DNA of 64,000 bases from Herbaspirillum aquaticum (GTDB taxonomy: Bacteria > Pseudomonadota > Gammaproteobacteria > Burkholderiales > Burkholderiaceae_D), in NCBI RefSeq assembly GCF_002213425.1, contig NZ_NJGV01000028.1, positions 1-64,000 on the forward strand, given 5' to 3'. Under the pieces are notes generated by a model. The model made no database searches, was not told the DNA's origin, and saw only the letters and a program-made list of their open reading frames with translations. Of this stretch, positions 53,036 through 62,703 are shown one piece after another (within the stretch, counting starts at the first letter, position 1; each line of letters begins with the position of its first letter). A program made the translations under genes and the position numbers.

Positions 53036-53796
53036 TGGACATCAAAAAACTGCAAACCCTGGTCGTGGACGCCCTGGAAGACGTCAAGGCCCAAGAAATC
53101 CGCATCTATGACACCTCGCACCTGACCAGCCTGTTCGACCGCGTTGCCATCGCCTCCGGTACCTCGAACCGCCAGACCAAGGCGCTGGCTGCGTCCGTGC
53201 GCGACAAGGTCAAGGCCAAGGGCGGCAACGTCGTCAGCGTTGAAGGCGAGGACACCGGTGAATGGGTGCTGGTCGACCTGGGTGACATGATCGTGCACAT
53301 CATGCAGCCGGCCATCCGCACCTACTACCGCCTGGAAGAAATCTGGGGCGACAAGGAAGTCAAGCTGGGCGCGGCCAAGCGCACCGGCACCTCGGCTGCC
53401 GCCAAGCGTGCCGCGGCCGACGAAGCCCCGGCCCCCAAGACCCGCCGCACCCGCACCCAGGCTGAAGCCGTCGAAGCCAGCCAGGCCCTGGACGACGACG
53501 AGGACGCACCGAAAAAGCCGGCCCGCAAGCCGCGCGCCACCACCACCAGCACCACCGGTACCCGCGCTGCTGCCGGCACGACCCGCACCACCCGTACTAC
53601 CGGCACCAAGACCACGGCAGCCAAGACCACCACCACCCGTGGCACCGCAGCCGGCAGCAAGACCACGACCACCAAGGCCGGCACCACCCGCAAGGCCGCT
53701 GCGCCCAAGACCCCGACCGGCAAGACCGTGCGCGTGGCGCCCGCCAAGAGCGAGAGCGCCAAGAAGCCGGCCGCCAAACGCACCAGCAAGGCTTGA
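53035..53796 (+). CDS. rsfS: Ribosome silencing factor RsfS with a long basic C-terminal tail
   Basis: Residues 1-106 are a normal RsfS domain ([50 protein letters not shown]), which binds ribosomal protein L14 and blocks subunit joining in starvation. Residues 107-253 are a low-complexity tail rich in Lys, Arg, Thr and Ala (blocks such as [12 protein letters not shown]), similar in composition to histone H1-like tails. The family is usually about 105-130 residues. The tail is in frame with no sign of a frameshift; the downstream rlmH start overlaps its stop (TGATG). Confidence 0.93.
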   Translation: MDIKKLQTLVVDALEDVKAQEIRIYDTSHLTSLFDRVAIASGTSNRQTKALAASVRDKVKAKGGNVVSVEGEDTGEWVLVDLGDMIVHIMQPAIRTYYRLEEIWGDKEVKLGAAKRTGTSAAAKRAAADEAPAPKTRRTRTQAEAVEASQALDDDEDAPKKPARKPRATTTSTTGTRAAAGTTRTTRTTGTKTTAAKTTTTRGTAAGSKTTTTKAGTTRKAAAPKTPTGKTVRVAPAKSESAKKPAAKRTSKA

Positions 53797-54266
53797 TGCA
53801 GCTGGTCATCGCGGCCGTCGGCCACAAGATGCCGGCATGGATAGAAACCGGCTTCCAGGAGTATGCCAAGCGCATGCCACCGGAATGCCGGATCATCCTC
53901 AAGGAAATCAAACCCGTCGAACGTTCCGGCAGCCGCACGGCAGAAACCGTGATGGCGCAGGAGCGCGAGAAGATCGAAGCGGCGCTGCCCAAGGGCGCGC
54001 GCGTGATTGCGCTGGACGAACGCGGGCGCGACTGGACCTCGGTGCAGTTGTCGCAGCAGCTGGTGCAGTGGCAGCAGGACGGGCGCGACGTGGCCTTCGT
54101 CATCGGCGGGGCTGACGGGCTTGATCCCGGTTTCAAGGCCGGTGCCGATACGCTCATCCGCATCTCCAGCATGACCTTGCCGCATGGCATGGTGCGGGTG
54201 ATGCTGGCCGAGCAGCTCTATCGCGCCTGGTCAATCACGCAGAACCATCCGTATCACCGCGCCTGA
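53796..54266 (+). CDS. rlmH: 23S rRNA pseudouridine1915-N3 methyltransferase
   Basis: A 156-residue SPOUT methyltransferase acting on the 70S ribosome. [26 protein letters not shown] (SAM-binding knot) and [20 protein letters not shown] with the final NHPYHRA are diagnostic. Start 53,796 (MQLVIAAVG) overlaps the rsfS stop; an upstream TTG at 53,793 is less likely. Confidence 0.96.
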   Translation: MQLVIAAVGHKMPAWIETGFQEYAKRMPPECRIILKEIKPVERSGSRTAETVMAQEREKIEAALPKGARVIALDERGRDWTSVQLSQQLVQWQQDGRDVAFVIGGADGLDPGFKAGADTLIRISSMTLPHGMVRVMLAEQLYRAWSITQNHPYHRA

Positions 54267-54323
54267 CGGCGTCCACCGCCGGCTTCCGGCCTCCCGGTAC
54301 CGGCTCTTGACATCCCTGGCTCA

Positions 54324-54938
54324 ATGAAACAAGCGGACCACAAAATCTATCTCGCCTCGAAAAGCCCGCGCCGCCGCGAACTGCTGCGCCAGATCGGCAT
54401 TGATTTCGAACTCATGCTCTCCGACAAGGAAGTCGACGAGAGCGTGCTGCCCGGCGAAGCCCCGCTGGACTATGTCGCCCGCGTCACCCGCGCCAAGCTC
54501 GACAGCGCCCAGCAGACCATGATCCTGCGCCAGTTGCCGCATCGCCCGCTGCTTGCGGCCGATACCACCGTAGTGGTCGACGACCTGATCCTGGGCAAAC
54601 CGGCCGATCACGATGAAGCCGTGCGCATGATCACCCTGCTCTCCGGACGGACCCACCAGGTCTTGACCAGCGTGGCCGTGGGCGTGACGCACGGTGTGGA
54701 AACCGAGGTCTGGCAGATCGTGCAGCAGTCCGACGTCAGCTTTGCCCCTTTGACCGCAGAGGCCATTGCCGCCTATTGCAATACCGTCGAGCCTTACGAC
54801 AAGGCCGGTGCCTACGGCATCCAGGGCCTGGCCTCGGTCTTCATCAGCCATATCGTGGGCAGCCATTCCGGTATCATGGGGCTGCCGCTCTTCGAGACGG
54901 CTCAACTATTACAACAAGCGGGCGTTCGCATCCTATGA
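54324..54938 (+). CDS. maf: Maf/YhdE-like nucleotide pyrophosphatase
   Basis: A 204-residue house-cleaning pyrophosphatase. YLASKSPRRRELLRQIG is the Maf N-terminal motif, LAADTTVVVDDLILGKP holds the metal ligands and KAGAYGIQGLASVFIS closes the active site. The position directly before rng is the same as for yhdE in enterobacteria, suggesting dTTP/UTP specificity. The stop overlaps the rng start (ATGA). Confidence 0.93.
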   Translation: MKQADHKIYLASKSPRRRELLRQIGIDFELMLSDKEVDESVLPGEAPLDYVARVTRAKLDSAQQTMILRQLPHRPLLAADTTVVVDDLILGKPADHDEAVRMITLLSGRTHQVLTSVAVGVTHGVETEVWQIVQQSDVSFAPLTAEAIAAYCNTVEPYDKAGAYGIQGLASVFISHIVGSHSGIMGLPLFETAQLLQQAGVRIL

Positions 54939-56398
54939 GCGAAGACATCCTCATCAACATCACGCCGCAGGAGACGCGCGTGGCGCTGATCCTGCAAGGC
55001 GCCGTGCAGGAACTGCACATTGAGCGCACCCTCTCGCGCGGCCTGGCCGGCAACATCTACCTGGGCAAGGTGGTGCGGGTGCTGCCGGGCATGCAATCGG
55101 CCTTCATCGACATCGGCCTTGAGCGTGCCGCCTTCCTGCACGTGGCCGACATCTGGGAAGCCCGTCCGCACGACGGCCAGAACGCGCCGGCCATTCCCAT
55201 CGAGAAACTGCTGCACGATGGCCAGACCATCACGGTGCAGGTCATCAAGGACCCCATCGGCACCAAGGGTGCGCGGCTGTCCACGCAGATCTCCATTGCC
55301 GGGCGCATGCTGGTCTACTTGCCGCAGGACAAGCACATCGGCATCTCCCAGCGCATCGAGAACGAAGCCGAACGCGAACTCCTGCGCAGCAAGGTGCAGG
55401 CGCTACTGCCGGCGGAAGAAAAAGGCGGCTTCATCATCCGCACCATGGCCGAGGATGCTTCCGACTCCGACCTGCAGATGGACGTGGAATACCTGCGCAC
55501 CACCTGGGCCACCATCATCAAGCAGGCCAAGACCAAGCCGGCCCCCACCCTGCTGCACCAGGACCTGTCGCTGGCGCAGCGCGTGCTGCGCGACTTCGTC
55601 TCCGACCAGACGGCCACCATCCAGGTCGATTCGCGCGAGAACTTCCACATGCTGCAGGAGTTCGGCGCCATCTATACGCCCTCGGTGCTGCCCAAGCTGA
55701 TGCACTACCGGGGCGAGCGTCCCCTGTTCGACCTGTACGGCGTGGAAGAGGAAATCGAACGCGCCCTGGGGCGCCGCGTGGACCTGAAATCGGGCGGCTA
55801 CCTGATCGTCGACCAGACCGAAGCGATGACCACGATCGACGTCAACACCGGCAGCTTCGTCAACGGCCGCAACTTCGACGACACCATCTTCAAGACCAAC
55901 CTGGAAGCGGCGCACGCCATTGCACGCCAGCTGCGGCTGCGCAACCTGGGCGGCATCATCATCCTGGACTTCATCGACATGGAGAGCACGGAGCACCGCC
56001 ACGCCGTGCTGGCCGAGCTGGGCAAGGCGCTGCAGCGCGACCGCACCAAGATCTCGGTCTCGGGCTTCTCCACGCTGGGGCTGGTGGAAATGACCCGCAA
56101 GCGTACCCGCGAATCGCTGGCCCACATCCTCTGCGAGACCTGCCCGGCCTGCAAGGGCCGTGGCCAGGTCAAGACCCCGCGCACGGTGTGCTATGAGATC
56201 CTGCGCGAGGTCATGCGCGAGGCCAAGCAGTTCAATCCCCGCGAATTCCGCATCCTGGCCTCGCAGGTGGTGGTGGACATGTTCCTGGAAGAGGAATCGC
56301 AGCACCTGGCCATGCTCGGGGATTTCATCGGCAAGCCGGTGTCGCTGCAGGTGCAGAGTGATTACCAGCAGGAACAATACGACATCATCCTGATGTAA
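54935..56398 (+). CDS. rng: Ribonuclease G
   Basis: A 487-residue endoribonuclease for 16S rRNA 5' maturation and mRNA decay. S1-like domain at about 36-120 (GNIYLGKVVRVLPGMQSAFIDIG), 5' sensor region, DNase I-like catalytic part with the metal-binding Asp in TTIDVNTGSFVNGR and IIILDFIDME, and zinc-link CPACKGRG near residue 405. It lacks the RNase E degradosome scaffold, so RNase G is preferred. Confidence 0.95.
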   Translation: MSEDILINITPQETRVALILQGAVQELHIERTLSRGLAGNIYLGKVVRVLPGMQSAFIDIGLERAAFLHVADIWEARPHDGQNAPAIPIEKLLHDGQTITVQVIKDPIGTKGARLSTQISIAGRMLVYLPQDKHIGISQRIENEAERELLRSKVQALLPAEEKGGFIIRTMAEDASDSDLQMDVEYLRTTWATIIKQAKTKPAPTLLHQDLSLAQRVLRDFVSDQTATIQVDSRENFHMLQEFGAIYTPSVLPKLMHYRGERPLFDLYGVEEEIERALGRRVDLKSGGYLIVDQTEAMTTIDVNTGSFVNGRNFDDTIFKTNLEAAHAIARQLRLRNLGGIIILDFIDMESTEHRHAVLAELGKALQRDRTKISVSGFSTLGLVEMTRKRTRESLAHILCETCPACKGRGQVKTPRTVCYEILREVMREAKQFNPREFRILASQVVVDMFLEEESQHLAMLGDFIGKPVSLQVQSDYQQEQYDIILM

Positions 56399-56478
56399 TG
56401 GCCAGCCCGGCGGACGGCCGCAGCGCATGCATTACAATGCGCACTTCGCGGCCGGCCGCCTGCGCTTTCGTGCTATCC

Positions 56479-57705
56479 ATGCCCATCCAACCCTCCGTCG
56501 CTGTCTTCCTTCTCTGTGCAATTTCACTGGTCATCCCTAGCGGTTTTTCGCTGGGCGCGGCCATGCTGGTGCTGGGTGCGCTGGCGCTGCTGCGTCCATC
56601 AGCGCCCCGTGTGCGCCTGCAGCGGGAGGACTGGCTGCTGGTGGCGGTACTGGCCGGCTATTTCGGGCTGCATGTCCTGCTGAACCTGATCCATCACGCG
56701 CCTGGCCGCCAATATGATGCGCCCGCCCGTTTCCTGCTGGCCATCCCGGCCCTGCTGCTCTTGCGCGCCTGGCCGCCGCATCCTGCCGCCTTGTGGCATG
56801 GCGCGGCCGTGGGAGCGATCGGAGCCGGACTGCTGAGCCTGTGGCAATGGCTGGCGCTGGCGCTGGACCGTCCGGGCGGCAGTACCAACCCCATCCAGTA
56901 CGGCAACATCAGCGCCTTGCTGGCCGTGCTGTCCGCCTGCGGCCTGGCGCGCGCCATACAGTTGCGCCAGTCTCTCCCCTGGAAACTCCTTCCCGCCGCC
57001 GGCGTGCTGCTGGGCCTGGCCGCCTGCCTGTTGAGCGGCAGCCGCGGCAGCTGGCTGGCCCTGCCCTGCTGTGCCCTGCTGGCCGCCTGGTTGCTGCTGC
57101 GGGCCGGCCAGGGACGGCTCCTGCTCAAGCTGGGTGCGGCTGGCTTGGTGGCCATTGCCGCACTGGCCCTGTTGCCCAACTCCCCGCTGACGGCCCGTGC
57201 CCGCCAGGCCATGACCGAAGCGGATCACTACACCCGCAGCGCCAATGCCGACTCGTCCGTGGGCGCCCGCCTGGAAATGCTGCGGGTCGGCCTGCACCTG
57301 GCCCCGCAGCACCTGCTGCTGGGATGGGGCAAGGAAGGCATGATGCAGGCCAAGCAGCAGATGGTGCGCGAGGGCCTGGCCTCGCCCTCGGTCGAGGAAC
57401 ATACCCACCTGCACAATGAATACCTCGATGCCGTGGTCAAGCATGGCCTGCCTGGACTCTTGGCCGTGCTGGCCTTGTACCTGCTGCCCCTGCGGCTGTT
57501 CGCCCGCCGGCTGTGCCAGGCAGGCAGCCGCGAAGCCCGGCTGGCAGCAGCGGGCGGCATGATGCTCATGCTCAGCTATCTGGCCTTCGGCCTGACCCAG
57601 GCGTTCCTGACGCACAACAATGGCGTCATGATGCTGGCCTTCCTGATGGTGATCTTGTGGTCGCTGGCGCAGGAACAGCCTGTGAGCCCGGCGAACACGG
57701 CATAA
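56479..57705 (+). CDS. O-antigen ligase-family protein (WaaL-like)
   Basis: A 408-residue membrane protein with about ten to twelve hydrophobic helices and a large periplasmic loop near the C-terminal third containing EEHTHLHNEYLDAVVKHG, the His-bearing motif of the Wzy/WaaL ligase fold. LLSGSRGSWLALPC is the conserved RG region. Its position between rng and msbA, at the head of the LPS-core genes, favours ligation of O-antigen to lipid A-core over polymerisation. Start 56,479 preferred; 56,398 would add a non-hydrophobic leader. Confidence 0.78.
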   Translation: MPIQPSVAVFLLCAISLVIPSGFSLGAAMLVLGALALLRPSAPRVRLQREDWLLVAVLAGYFGLHVLLNLIHHAPGRQYDAPARFLLAIPALLLLRAWPPHPAALWHGAAVGAIGAGLLSLWQWLALALDRPGGSTNPIQYGNISALLAVLSACGLARAIQLRQSLPWKLLPAAGVLLGLAACLLSGSRGSWLALPCCALLAAWLLLRAGQGRLLLKLGAAGLVAIAALALLPNSPLTARARQAMTEADHYTRSANADSSVGARLEMLRVGLHLAPQHLLLGWGKEGMMQAKQQMVREGLASPSVEEHTHLHNEYLDAVVKHGLPGLLAVLALYLLPLRLFARRLCQAGSREARLAAAGGMMLMLSYLAFGLTQAFLTHNNGVMMLAFLMVILWSLAQEQPVSPANTA

Positions 57706-57749
57706 TCTCTCTTTTTCGTTATCTGCATGACCTGCAAGCAAGGATCCCG

Positions 57750-59492
57750 ATGCTGTCCCACAACATGAAACGCCTGGCCGCCCTGCACTGGCCCTACAAG
57801 AAACGGCTGGCCATCGCCTTCATTGCCATGATCGTCACTGCGGCGACCGAACCGGTCGTGCCTTACATCTTCCAGGTGCTGCTGGACAAAGGCTTCGTGG
57901 GCAAGCCGATGTTTTCGCTGTGGCTGGTGCCGGTGGCGGTGATCGGCATCTTCTTCATCCGCGGTATCGCCACCTTTACCAGTTCTTACATGATGACCTG
58001 GGTCTCCACCCGCATCCTCAATGAACTGCGGCGCCAGATGTTTGCCCGCATGCTGGACCTGCCGGTGCAGTTCTATGCCACCAATACGGTGGGCAAGGTC
58101 ATCAACTCGATGATGTTCGAGGTGCAGCAGATCATCGACATGGTCACCAAGGTGTTCACCTCCATCCTGCGCTCGGCCCTGACGGTGCTGGGCCTGTTGG
58201 CCTGGCTGCTGTACCTGAACTGGGTGCTCACCATCGTGACCCTGGTGCTGCTGCCGCTGGTGACCATCGTGGTGCGCACCACCGGCAAGCGCCTCAAGAA
58301 ACTCAATCGCGACTCCCTGAACGTCAATGCCGAGATGACCCAGGTCATCGAGGAAACCACGCGCGCCCAGCAGGTCATCAAGATCTTCGGCGGCCATGAC
58401 TACGAAAAGGAACGCTTCCACCGCCGCGCCGAAAACCTGCGCAGCTACACCATGCGCATGACGGCAGCGTTCTCTTCCACGGTCCCGATCACGCAGCTGA
58501 TGACGGCTACCGCAGTAGCGGTCGTGATCGTGATGGCGCTGATCCAGTCCGGCAACGGCCAGATCACCGTGGGCGGTTTCGTCTCCTTCATCACCGCCAT
58601 GCTGATGCTGCTGGCCCCGCTGAAGCAGCTGGCCGAAATCAACGGCCCCCTGCAACGCGGCATGGCCGCTGCCGAAGAGGTCTACAACCTGATCGACAAG
58701 GCCACCGAACGCACCACCGGCGAAGCGCTGACCCAACGCGCGACCGGCACGCTCGATTTCGTTGACGTCAGCTTCGCCTATCCCGGCCATGAGCAACTGG
58801 CGCTCAAGAACATCAACCTGCACGTCGAGGCCGGTGAAACCATCGCCTTCGTGGGCATGTCCGGCGGCGGCAAATCGACGCTGGTGAGCCTGGTGCCGGG
58901 CTTCTATTCGGCCACCTCGGGCGAGATACTGCTCGACGGCCGTCCCATCGAAACCATTTCCCTGGTCAGCCTGCGCCAGCAGATCGCCATGGTGAACCAG
59001 AACACGGTGCTCTTCGACGACACCCTGGCCGCCAACATCGCCTATGGCGACCCGAAGCCGGATCCGGCGCGGGTGGATGCCGCAGTGGAAGCGGCGCACT
59101 TGACCGACGTGGTAGCCGGCCTCTCCGAGGGCCTGCAAACCCGCATCGGCGACAATGGCTCGCGCCTGTCCGGCGGCCAGCGCCAGCGCGTGGCCATTGC
59201 CCGCGCCATCTACAAGGATGCCCCGATCCTGATTTTGGACGAAGCCACCTCGGCGCTGGATACCGAATCCGAACGCGCCGTGCAGGCCGCGCTGGATCGC
59301 CTGATGCAGGGCCGTACCACCTTCGTCATCGCCCACCGCCTGTCCACCATCGAACGCGCCGACCGCATCGTGGTGCTCTCGCACGGACAGATCGCCGAGA
59401 TCGGCAACCACCAGGAGCTGCTGCAGAAGGAAGGTGTCTACGCCAACCTGTACCGCCTGCAGTTCTCCCAGCAACAGGAAGCCTCCGCCTGA
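57750..59492 (+). CDS. msbA: Lipid A export ATP-binding/permease MsbA
   Basis: A 580-residue half-transporter that flips lipid A-core across the inner membrane. Six transmembrane helices in residues 1-320; nucleotide-binding domain with Walker A GMSGGGKST, Q-loop VNQNTVLFDD, signature LSGGQRQRVAIARA, Walker B ILILDEATSALD and H-loop IAHRLST. AAGGA precedes the start. Length and order match MsbA; neighbours are LPS-core glycosyltransferases. Confidence 0.93.
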   Translation: MLSHNMKRLAALHWPYKKRLAIAFIAMIVTAATEPVVPYIFQVLLDKGFVGKPMFSLWLVPVAVIGIFFIRGIATFTSSYMMTWVSTRILNELRRQMFARMLDLPVQFYATNTVGKVINSMMFEVQQIIDMVTKVFTSILRSALTVLGLLAWLLYLNWVLTIVTLVLLPLVTIVVRTTGKRLKKLNRDSLNVNAEMTQVIEETTRAQQVIKIFGGHDYEKERFHRRAENLRSYTMRMTAAFSSTVPITQLMTATAVAVVIVMALIQSGNGQITVGGFVSFITAMLMLLAPLKQLAEINGPLQRGMAAAEEVYNLIDKATERTTGEALTQRATGTLDFVDVSFAYPGHEQLALKNINLHVEAGETIAFVGMSGGGKSTLVSLVPGFYSATSGEILLDGRPIETISLVSLRQQIAMVNQNTVLFDDTLAANIAYGDPKPDPARVDAAVEAAHLTDVVAGLSEGLQTRIGDNGSRLSGGQRQRVAIARAIYKDAPILILDEATSALDTESERAVQAALDRLMQGRTTFVIAHRLSTIERADRIVVLSHGQIAEIGNHQELLQKEGVYANLYRLQFSQQQEASA

Positions 59493-59494
59493 GC

Positions 59495-60598
59495 ATGCGC
59501 CAAGACGACACCCTGATCCCCGCCGACCTGCTGCAGAAGTCGGACAAAATCCTCTTCATCGCCCACCTGGCCCTGGGCGATTTCACCTACCTGCAGAATT
59601 TCTTCAGGGGCTTTGCCGAGCAGAACCCCCATATGAAGATTCACCTGTGGGTCGACGAAGTACGGCGCACCGCAGATGCCGGCCAGTGGCCGCACCTGAA
59701 GAAATACGCCCTGTACGACTGGACCGCCGCCTGCCCCTTCTTCGCCAAGGTCTACACCCGCACCTACAGTCCCGAGCTGTATCGCGAGTCCATCGCCGAG
59801 GCCCGCCGCGAGCACTATCCCATCGTGGTCTCGCTGGCCACCTTGCGTCCGCACCTGTATGCCGCACTGGCGCGCGAGATCAGCCCCGAGGGCTGGGTGG
59901 TGGGCATGAAGAAGACGGTGAAACTGTTCCAGCCGCATCACCTGCTGGCCTATCGCAAGCTCGATGCAGCCATGCCGCCCTACCGCAGCCCGACTCCCGA
60001 GCATCACATCAGTGATGTCTATGCGCACTGGTTCCGGCAGTTGAGCGGCGTCGAAGTTACCGGCGCGGCACGCTTCCCCTTCGTCGACATCCCGCCGCAG
60101 TGGCACCAGTACGCGCAGGACCAGCTGGTGGCCTGGCAGTTCGCGCCGCGCCATGGCAAGCTGGTCTTCATCAATCCCTATGCCAAGACCAAAAAACGCT
60201 GCTGGCCGCTGGAGCACGTGGCTGCACTGATCCAGGCCATGCAGGCGCGGCCGGGCTGGGAAGAGGCCTGCTTCATCGTCAACGCCGTTCCCCAGGAGCT
60301 GGCCCATGCACGCGAAGTGATCGGCCGCTATGGCCTGCAGCGCACGCAGCTCTTCAGCGCTGAGGAAAACTTCTTCCAGCTGCCGGCCATGCTGGCCTGC
60401 TGCGACCTCATCATCTCGGTGGAAACGGCGGTGATGCACCTGGCCAATGCGGTACAGGTACCGGTCATTGCCCTGATGCGCCAGAAGAATCCGGAATGGG
60501 TGCCGGTCGACCGCGACCATAGCACCGTCATCACCGCGCCCGGCCGCCGCGACTGGGTCAAGGCGGTGAGCGTAGAACAAGTCATGAAAGCGATCTGA
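59495..60598 (+). CDS. Glycosyltransferase family 9 (heptosyltransferase-like)
   Basis: A 367-residue cytoplasmic transferase starting 3 bases after the msbA stop. FIAHLALGDFTYLQNFFRG is the N-terminal acceptor-side motif, and FINPYAKTKKRCWPLEHVAAL with CDLIISVETAVMHLANAVQVP is the nucleotide-sugar-binding C-terminal domain (ET replacing the usual DTG/ET of GT9). Probably adds a heptose or other core sugar. Coupled to the next gene by TGATG. Confidence 0.82.
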   Translation: MRQDDTLIPADLLQKSDKILFIAHLALGDFTYLQNFFRGFAEQNPHMKIHLWVDEVRRTADAGQWPHLKKYALYDWTAACPFFAKVYTRTYSPELYRESIAEARREHYPIVVSLATLRPHLYAALAREISPEGWVVGMKKTVKLFQPHHLLAYRKLDAAMPPYRSPTPEHHISDVYAHWFRQLSGVEVTGAARFPFVDIPPQWHQYAQDQLVAWQFAPRHGKLVFINPYAKTKKRCWPLEHVAALIQAMQARPGWEEACFIVNAVPQELAHAREVIGRYGLQRTQLFSAEENFFQLPAMLACCDLIISVETAVMHLANAVQVPVIALMRQKNPEWVPVDRDHSTVITAPGRRDWVKAVSVEQVMKAI

Positions 60599-61584
60599 TG
60601 AACGTCCCCAGCCAGCAAGAGATCATGGCCGTGCCGGAAAACGGCAAGCCTTCCTTCCACATCGCCTTCTGCGTGGACAACAATTATTTTCGCGCCATGG
60701 GCGGCACCATCGCCTCCATCGTGGCCAACAACCCGGGACAGCATTTCACCTTCCACGTGCTGGCCTTCGAGGTGTCGGAAGAGCATCAGCGGCGCCTCAA
60801 GCAACTGGAATCGATGTATCGCGTCAAGACCGAGCTGCACCTGCTGAACCTGGCGGACTTCACCCAGTTCTCGCACTTCCTCGGCCATTCGCATTATTCG
60901 CTGTCGATCTTCACGCGCCTGGTCATTCCCACGGTGCTGGCCGGGGTGACCGACCGCGTGCTCTACCTGGATGCCGATATCCTCTGTTTCAACCGCGTCG
61001 ATGAACTGGTGGACATGGATATCTCGCAGGACATCGCGGTCGTGGTACCGGATGCCCCGGTCACCCTGCAGCGCCGGGTGGCGGCGCTGGGACTGGCGCA
61101 CAATGAATATTTCAACGGCGGCGTGATCTTCATCAACATCCCAAAGTGGCTGGCAGAGGATATTACGCCCAAGACCCTGGATGCCCTGCTCAACAGCACC
61201 ACCGACATGCGCTTCAACGACCAGGATGCGCTCAACATCGTTCTCAACGGCCGCGCGCGCTACCTGTCGCCGAAGTGGAATTACCTGTATGACCTGATCC
61301 ACGATTTGAACGTGAACAAGTTCGTGCTCAAGCCGGTCGGCAAGGCCATCTTCGTGCACTTCGCCGGTGCCGTGAAGCCGTGGGCGGCGTGGAGCAGGCA
61401 TGAGGCCTGCACGCTGTTCCGCCGCTATCTCGACATCTCGCCCTGGGCCGACATGGCGCTGGACCAGGAGCCGCGCAATACCAAGGAACTGCGCATGCAC
61501 TCGCGCTTCATGTACCGCCAGGGACGACCGCTGGAGAGCCTGAAGTGGTACGTGCGCTACCTGCGCAAACGCCGCGCGCGATGA
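60598..61584 (+). CDS. Glycosyltransferase family 8 (LPS galactosyl/glucosyltransferase-like)
   Basis: A 328-residue retaining transferase. FHIAFCVDNNYFRAMGGTIA is the GT8 N terminus, RVLYLDADILCFNRVDELVD contains the DxD metal site, and YFNGGVIFINIPKW, FNDQDALNIVLNGR and IFVHFAGAVKPW are hallmark motifs of the LgtC/WaaI/WaaJ group. Translationally coupled to the GT9 gene. Likely extends the LPS outer core. Confidence 0.9.
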   Translation: MNVPSQQEIMAVPENGKPSFHIAFCVDNNYFRAMGGTIASIVANNPGQHFTFHVLAFEVSEEHQRRLKQLESMYRVKTELHLLNLADFTQFSHFLGHSHYSLSIFTRLVIPTVLAGVTDRVLYLDADILCFNRVDELVDMDISQDIAVVVPDAPVTLQRRVAALGLAHNEYFNGGVIFINIPKWLAEDITPKTLDALLNSTTDMRFNDQDALNIVLNGRARYLSPKWNYLYDLIHDLNVNKFVLKPVGKAIFVHFAGAVKPWAAWSRHEACTLFRRYLDISPWADMALDQEPRNTKELRMHSRFMYRQGRPLESLKWYVRYLRKRRAR

Positions 61585-61646
61585 ACAGCGCGCCGCTTTC
61601 CGCCTGAGCCCGTACAACCGCAAGAACAGAAACACACCTCTTTGTC

Positions 61647-62684
61647 ATGCCGATCACCAGCAAGCATATCCTCATCAGTCGCACCGACAACATCGGCGAC
61701 ATCGTCCTGACCCTGCCCATGGCAGCGCGGCTGAAGCAACTCAATCCGGGCGTGAAGATCAGTCTCCTGTGTCGCCGCTACGCGGCCGATGTGGTGCGTT
61801 ATTGCGACGACATCGATGAGGTCGTGGAAGAAGAGAATGTGGCCGATGACCTGGTTGGCTTCCTGCGCGGCAGCGACATCGATACCGTGATCCTGGCCCA
61901 GCCCAACCGTGAACTGGCCAAGGCGGCCTTTTTCGCCCGCGTGAAGCACCGCATCGGCAATGCGCGGCAGAAGGTGTACCAGCTGATCTACTGCAATGAC
62001 CGCGTGCGTTTCAGCAAGGGGCTGTCGGAGAACCATGAGTCGCAGATCAATTTCGAATTCCTGCGCCCGTATGGCGATGACCACATTCCCACGCGCGAAG
62101 AGATTCCTGATCTGTATCACTTCACCGTGCCGCGCGACGAGGAGATTGCGGCGGGCTTTGCGCCCTACCAGTTCAACCTGATCCTGCACACCAAGTCCAA
62201 TGGTCACGGCCGCGAGTGGCCGGTGGATTACTATGTCGCGCTGGCCCAAGCCCTGGGCCAGCAAGCGGGAGTGCGCATCTGGCTGACCGGCAGCACCGGC
62301 GAAGGCGAATGGCTGCAGCAGCATGCCCCTGCGCTGCTGGCACTGCCCAACGTGACCAATACCTGCGGCAGCATGAGCCTGGCACGCTTGACACAGTTCA
62401 TCGCCCAGGCCGATGGCCTCATTGCCAGCGGCACCGGCCCCTTGCACCTGTCGGCGGCGATCGGCCAGCGTACGTTGGGCCTGTTCCCTCCGACCCGCCC
62501 CATGCATCCGGGACGCTGGGCGGCATTGGGCAAGCGTGCGAGCAACCTGTGCACCGATCAGGCATCCTGCCCGGGCTGCGAGAAGCTGCGCATCATGACC
62601 TGCGATTGCATGCGCAGAATCACGCCCGACCAGGTGCTGGCCGTGGTATCAGGCTGGATCGAGGAAAAGGCGACAGGCGCCTGA
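61647..62684 (+). CDS. Glycosyltransferase family 9 (heptosyltransferase-like)
   Basis: A 345-residue transferase: ISRTDNIGDIVLTLPMAARL is a textbook GT9 N terminus, and IASGTGPLHLSAAIGQRTLG the C-terminal motif. A Cys-rich end (CTDQASCPGCEKLRIMTC, then DCM) is unusual and could bind a metal. Closer to classical WaaF/WaaQ enzymes than the gene at 59,495. Part of the LPS-core block. Confidence 0.88.
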   Translation: MPITSKHILISRTDNIGDIVLTLPMAARLKQLNPGVKISLLCRRYAADVVRYCDDIDEVVEEENVADDLVGFLRGSDIDTVILAQPNRELAKAAFFARVKHRIGNARQKVYQLIYCNDRVRFSKGLSENHESQINFEFLRPYGDDHIPTREEIPDLYHFTVPRDEEIAAGFAPYQFNLILHTKSNGHGREWPVDYYVALAQALGQQAGVRIWLTGSTGEGEWLQQHAPALLALPNVTNTCGSMSLARLTQFIAQADGLIASGTGPLHLSAAIGQRTLGLFPPTRPMHPGRWAALGKRASNLCTDQASCPGCEKLRIMTCDCMRRITPDQVLAVVSGWIEEKATGA

Positions 62685-62703
62685 GCCTGCCCGGAGTCAT
62701 CGC

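Noticed and set aside
53496-53796. Frameshift as explanation of the RsfS tail
   Set aside because: The tail frame ends exactly at an overlapping rlmH start as in the other operon joints, and no alternative frame there encodes a recognisable product.
57576-59474. Minus-strand open frame of 632 codons opposite msbA
   Set aside because: MsbA carries every ABC motif; the antisense frame has none and lacks a start site.
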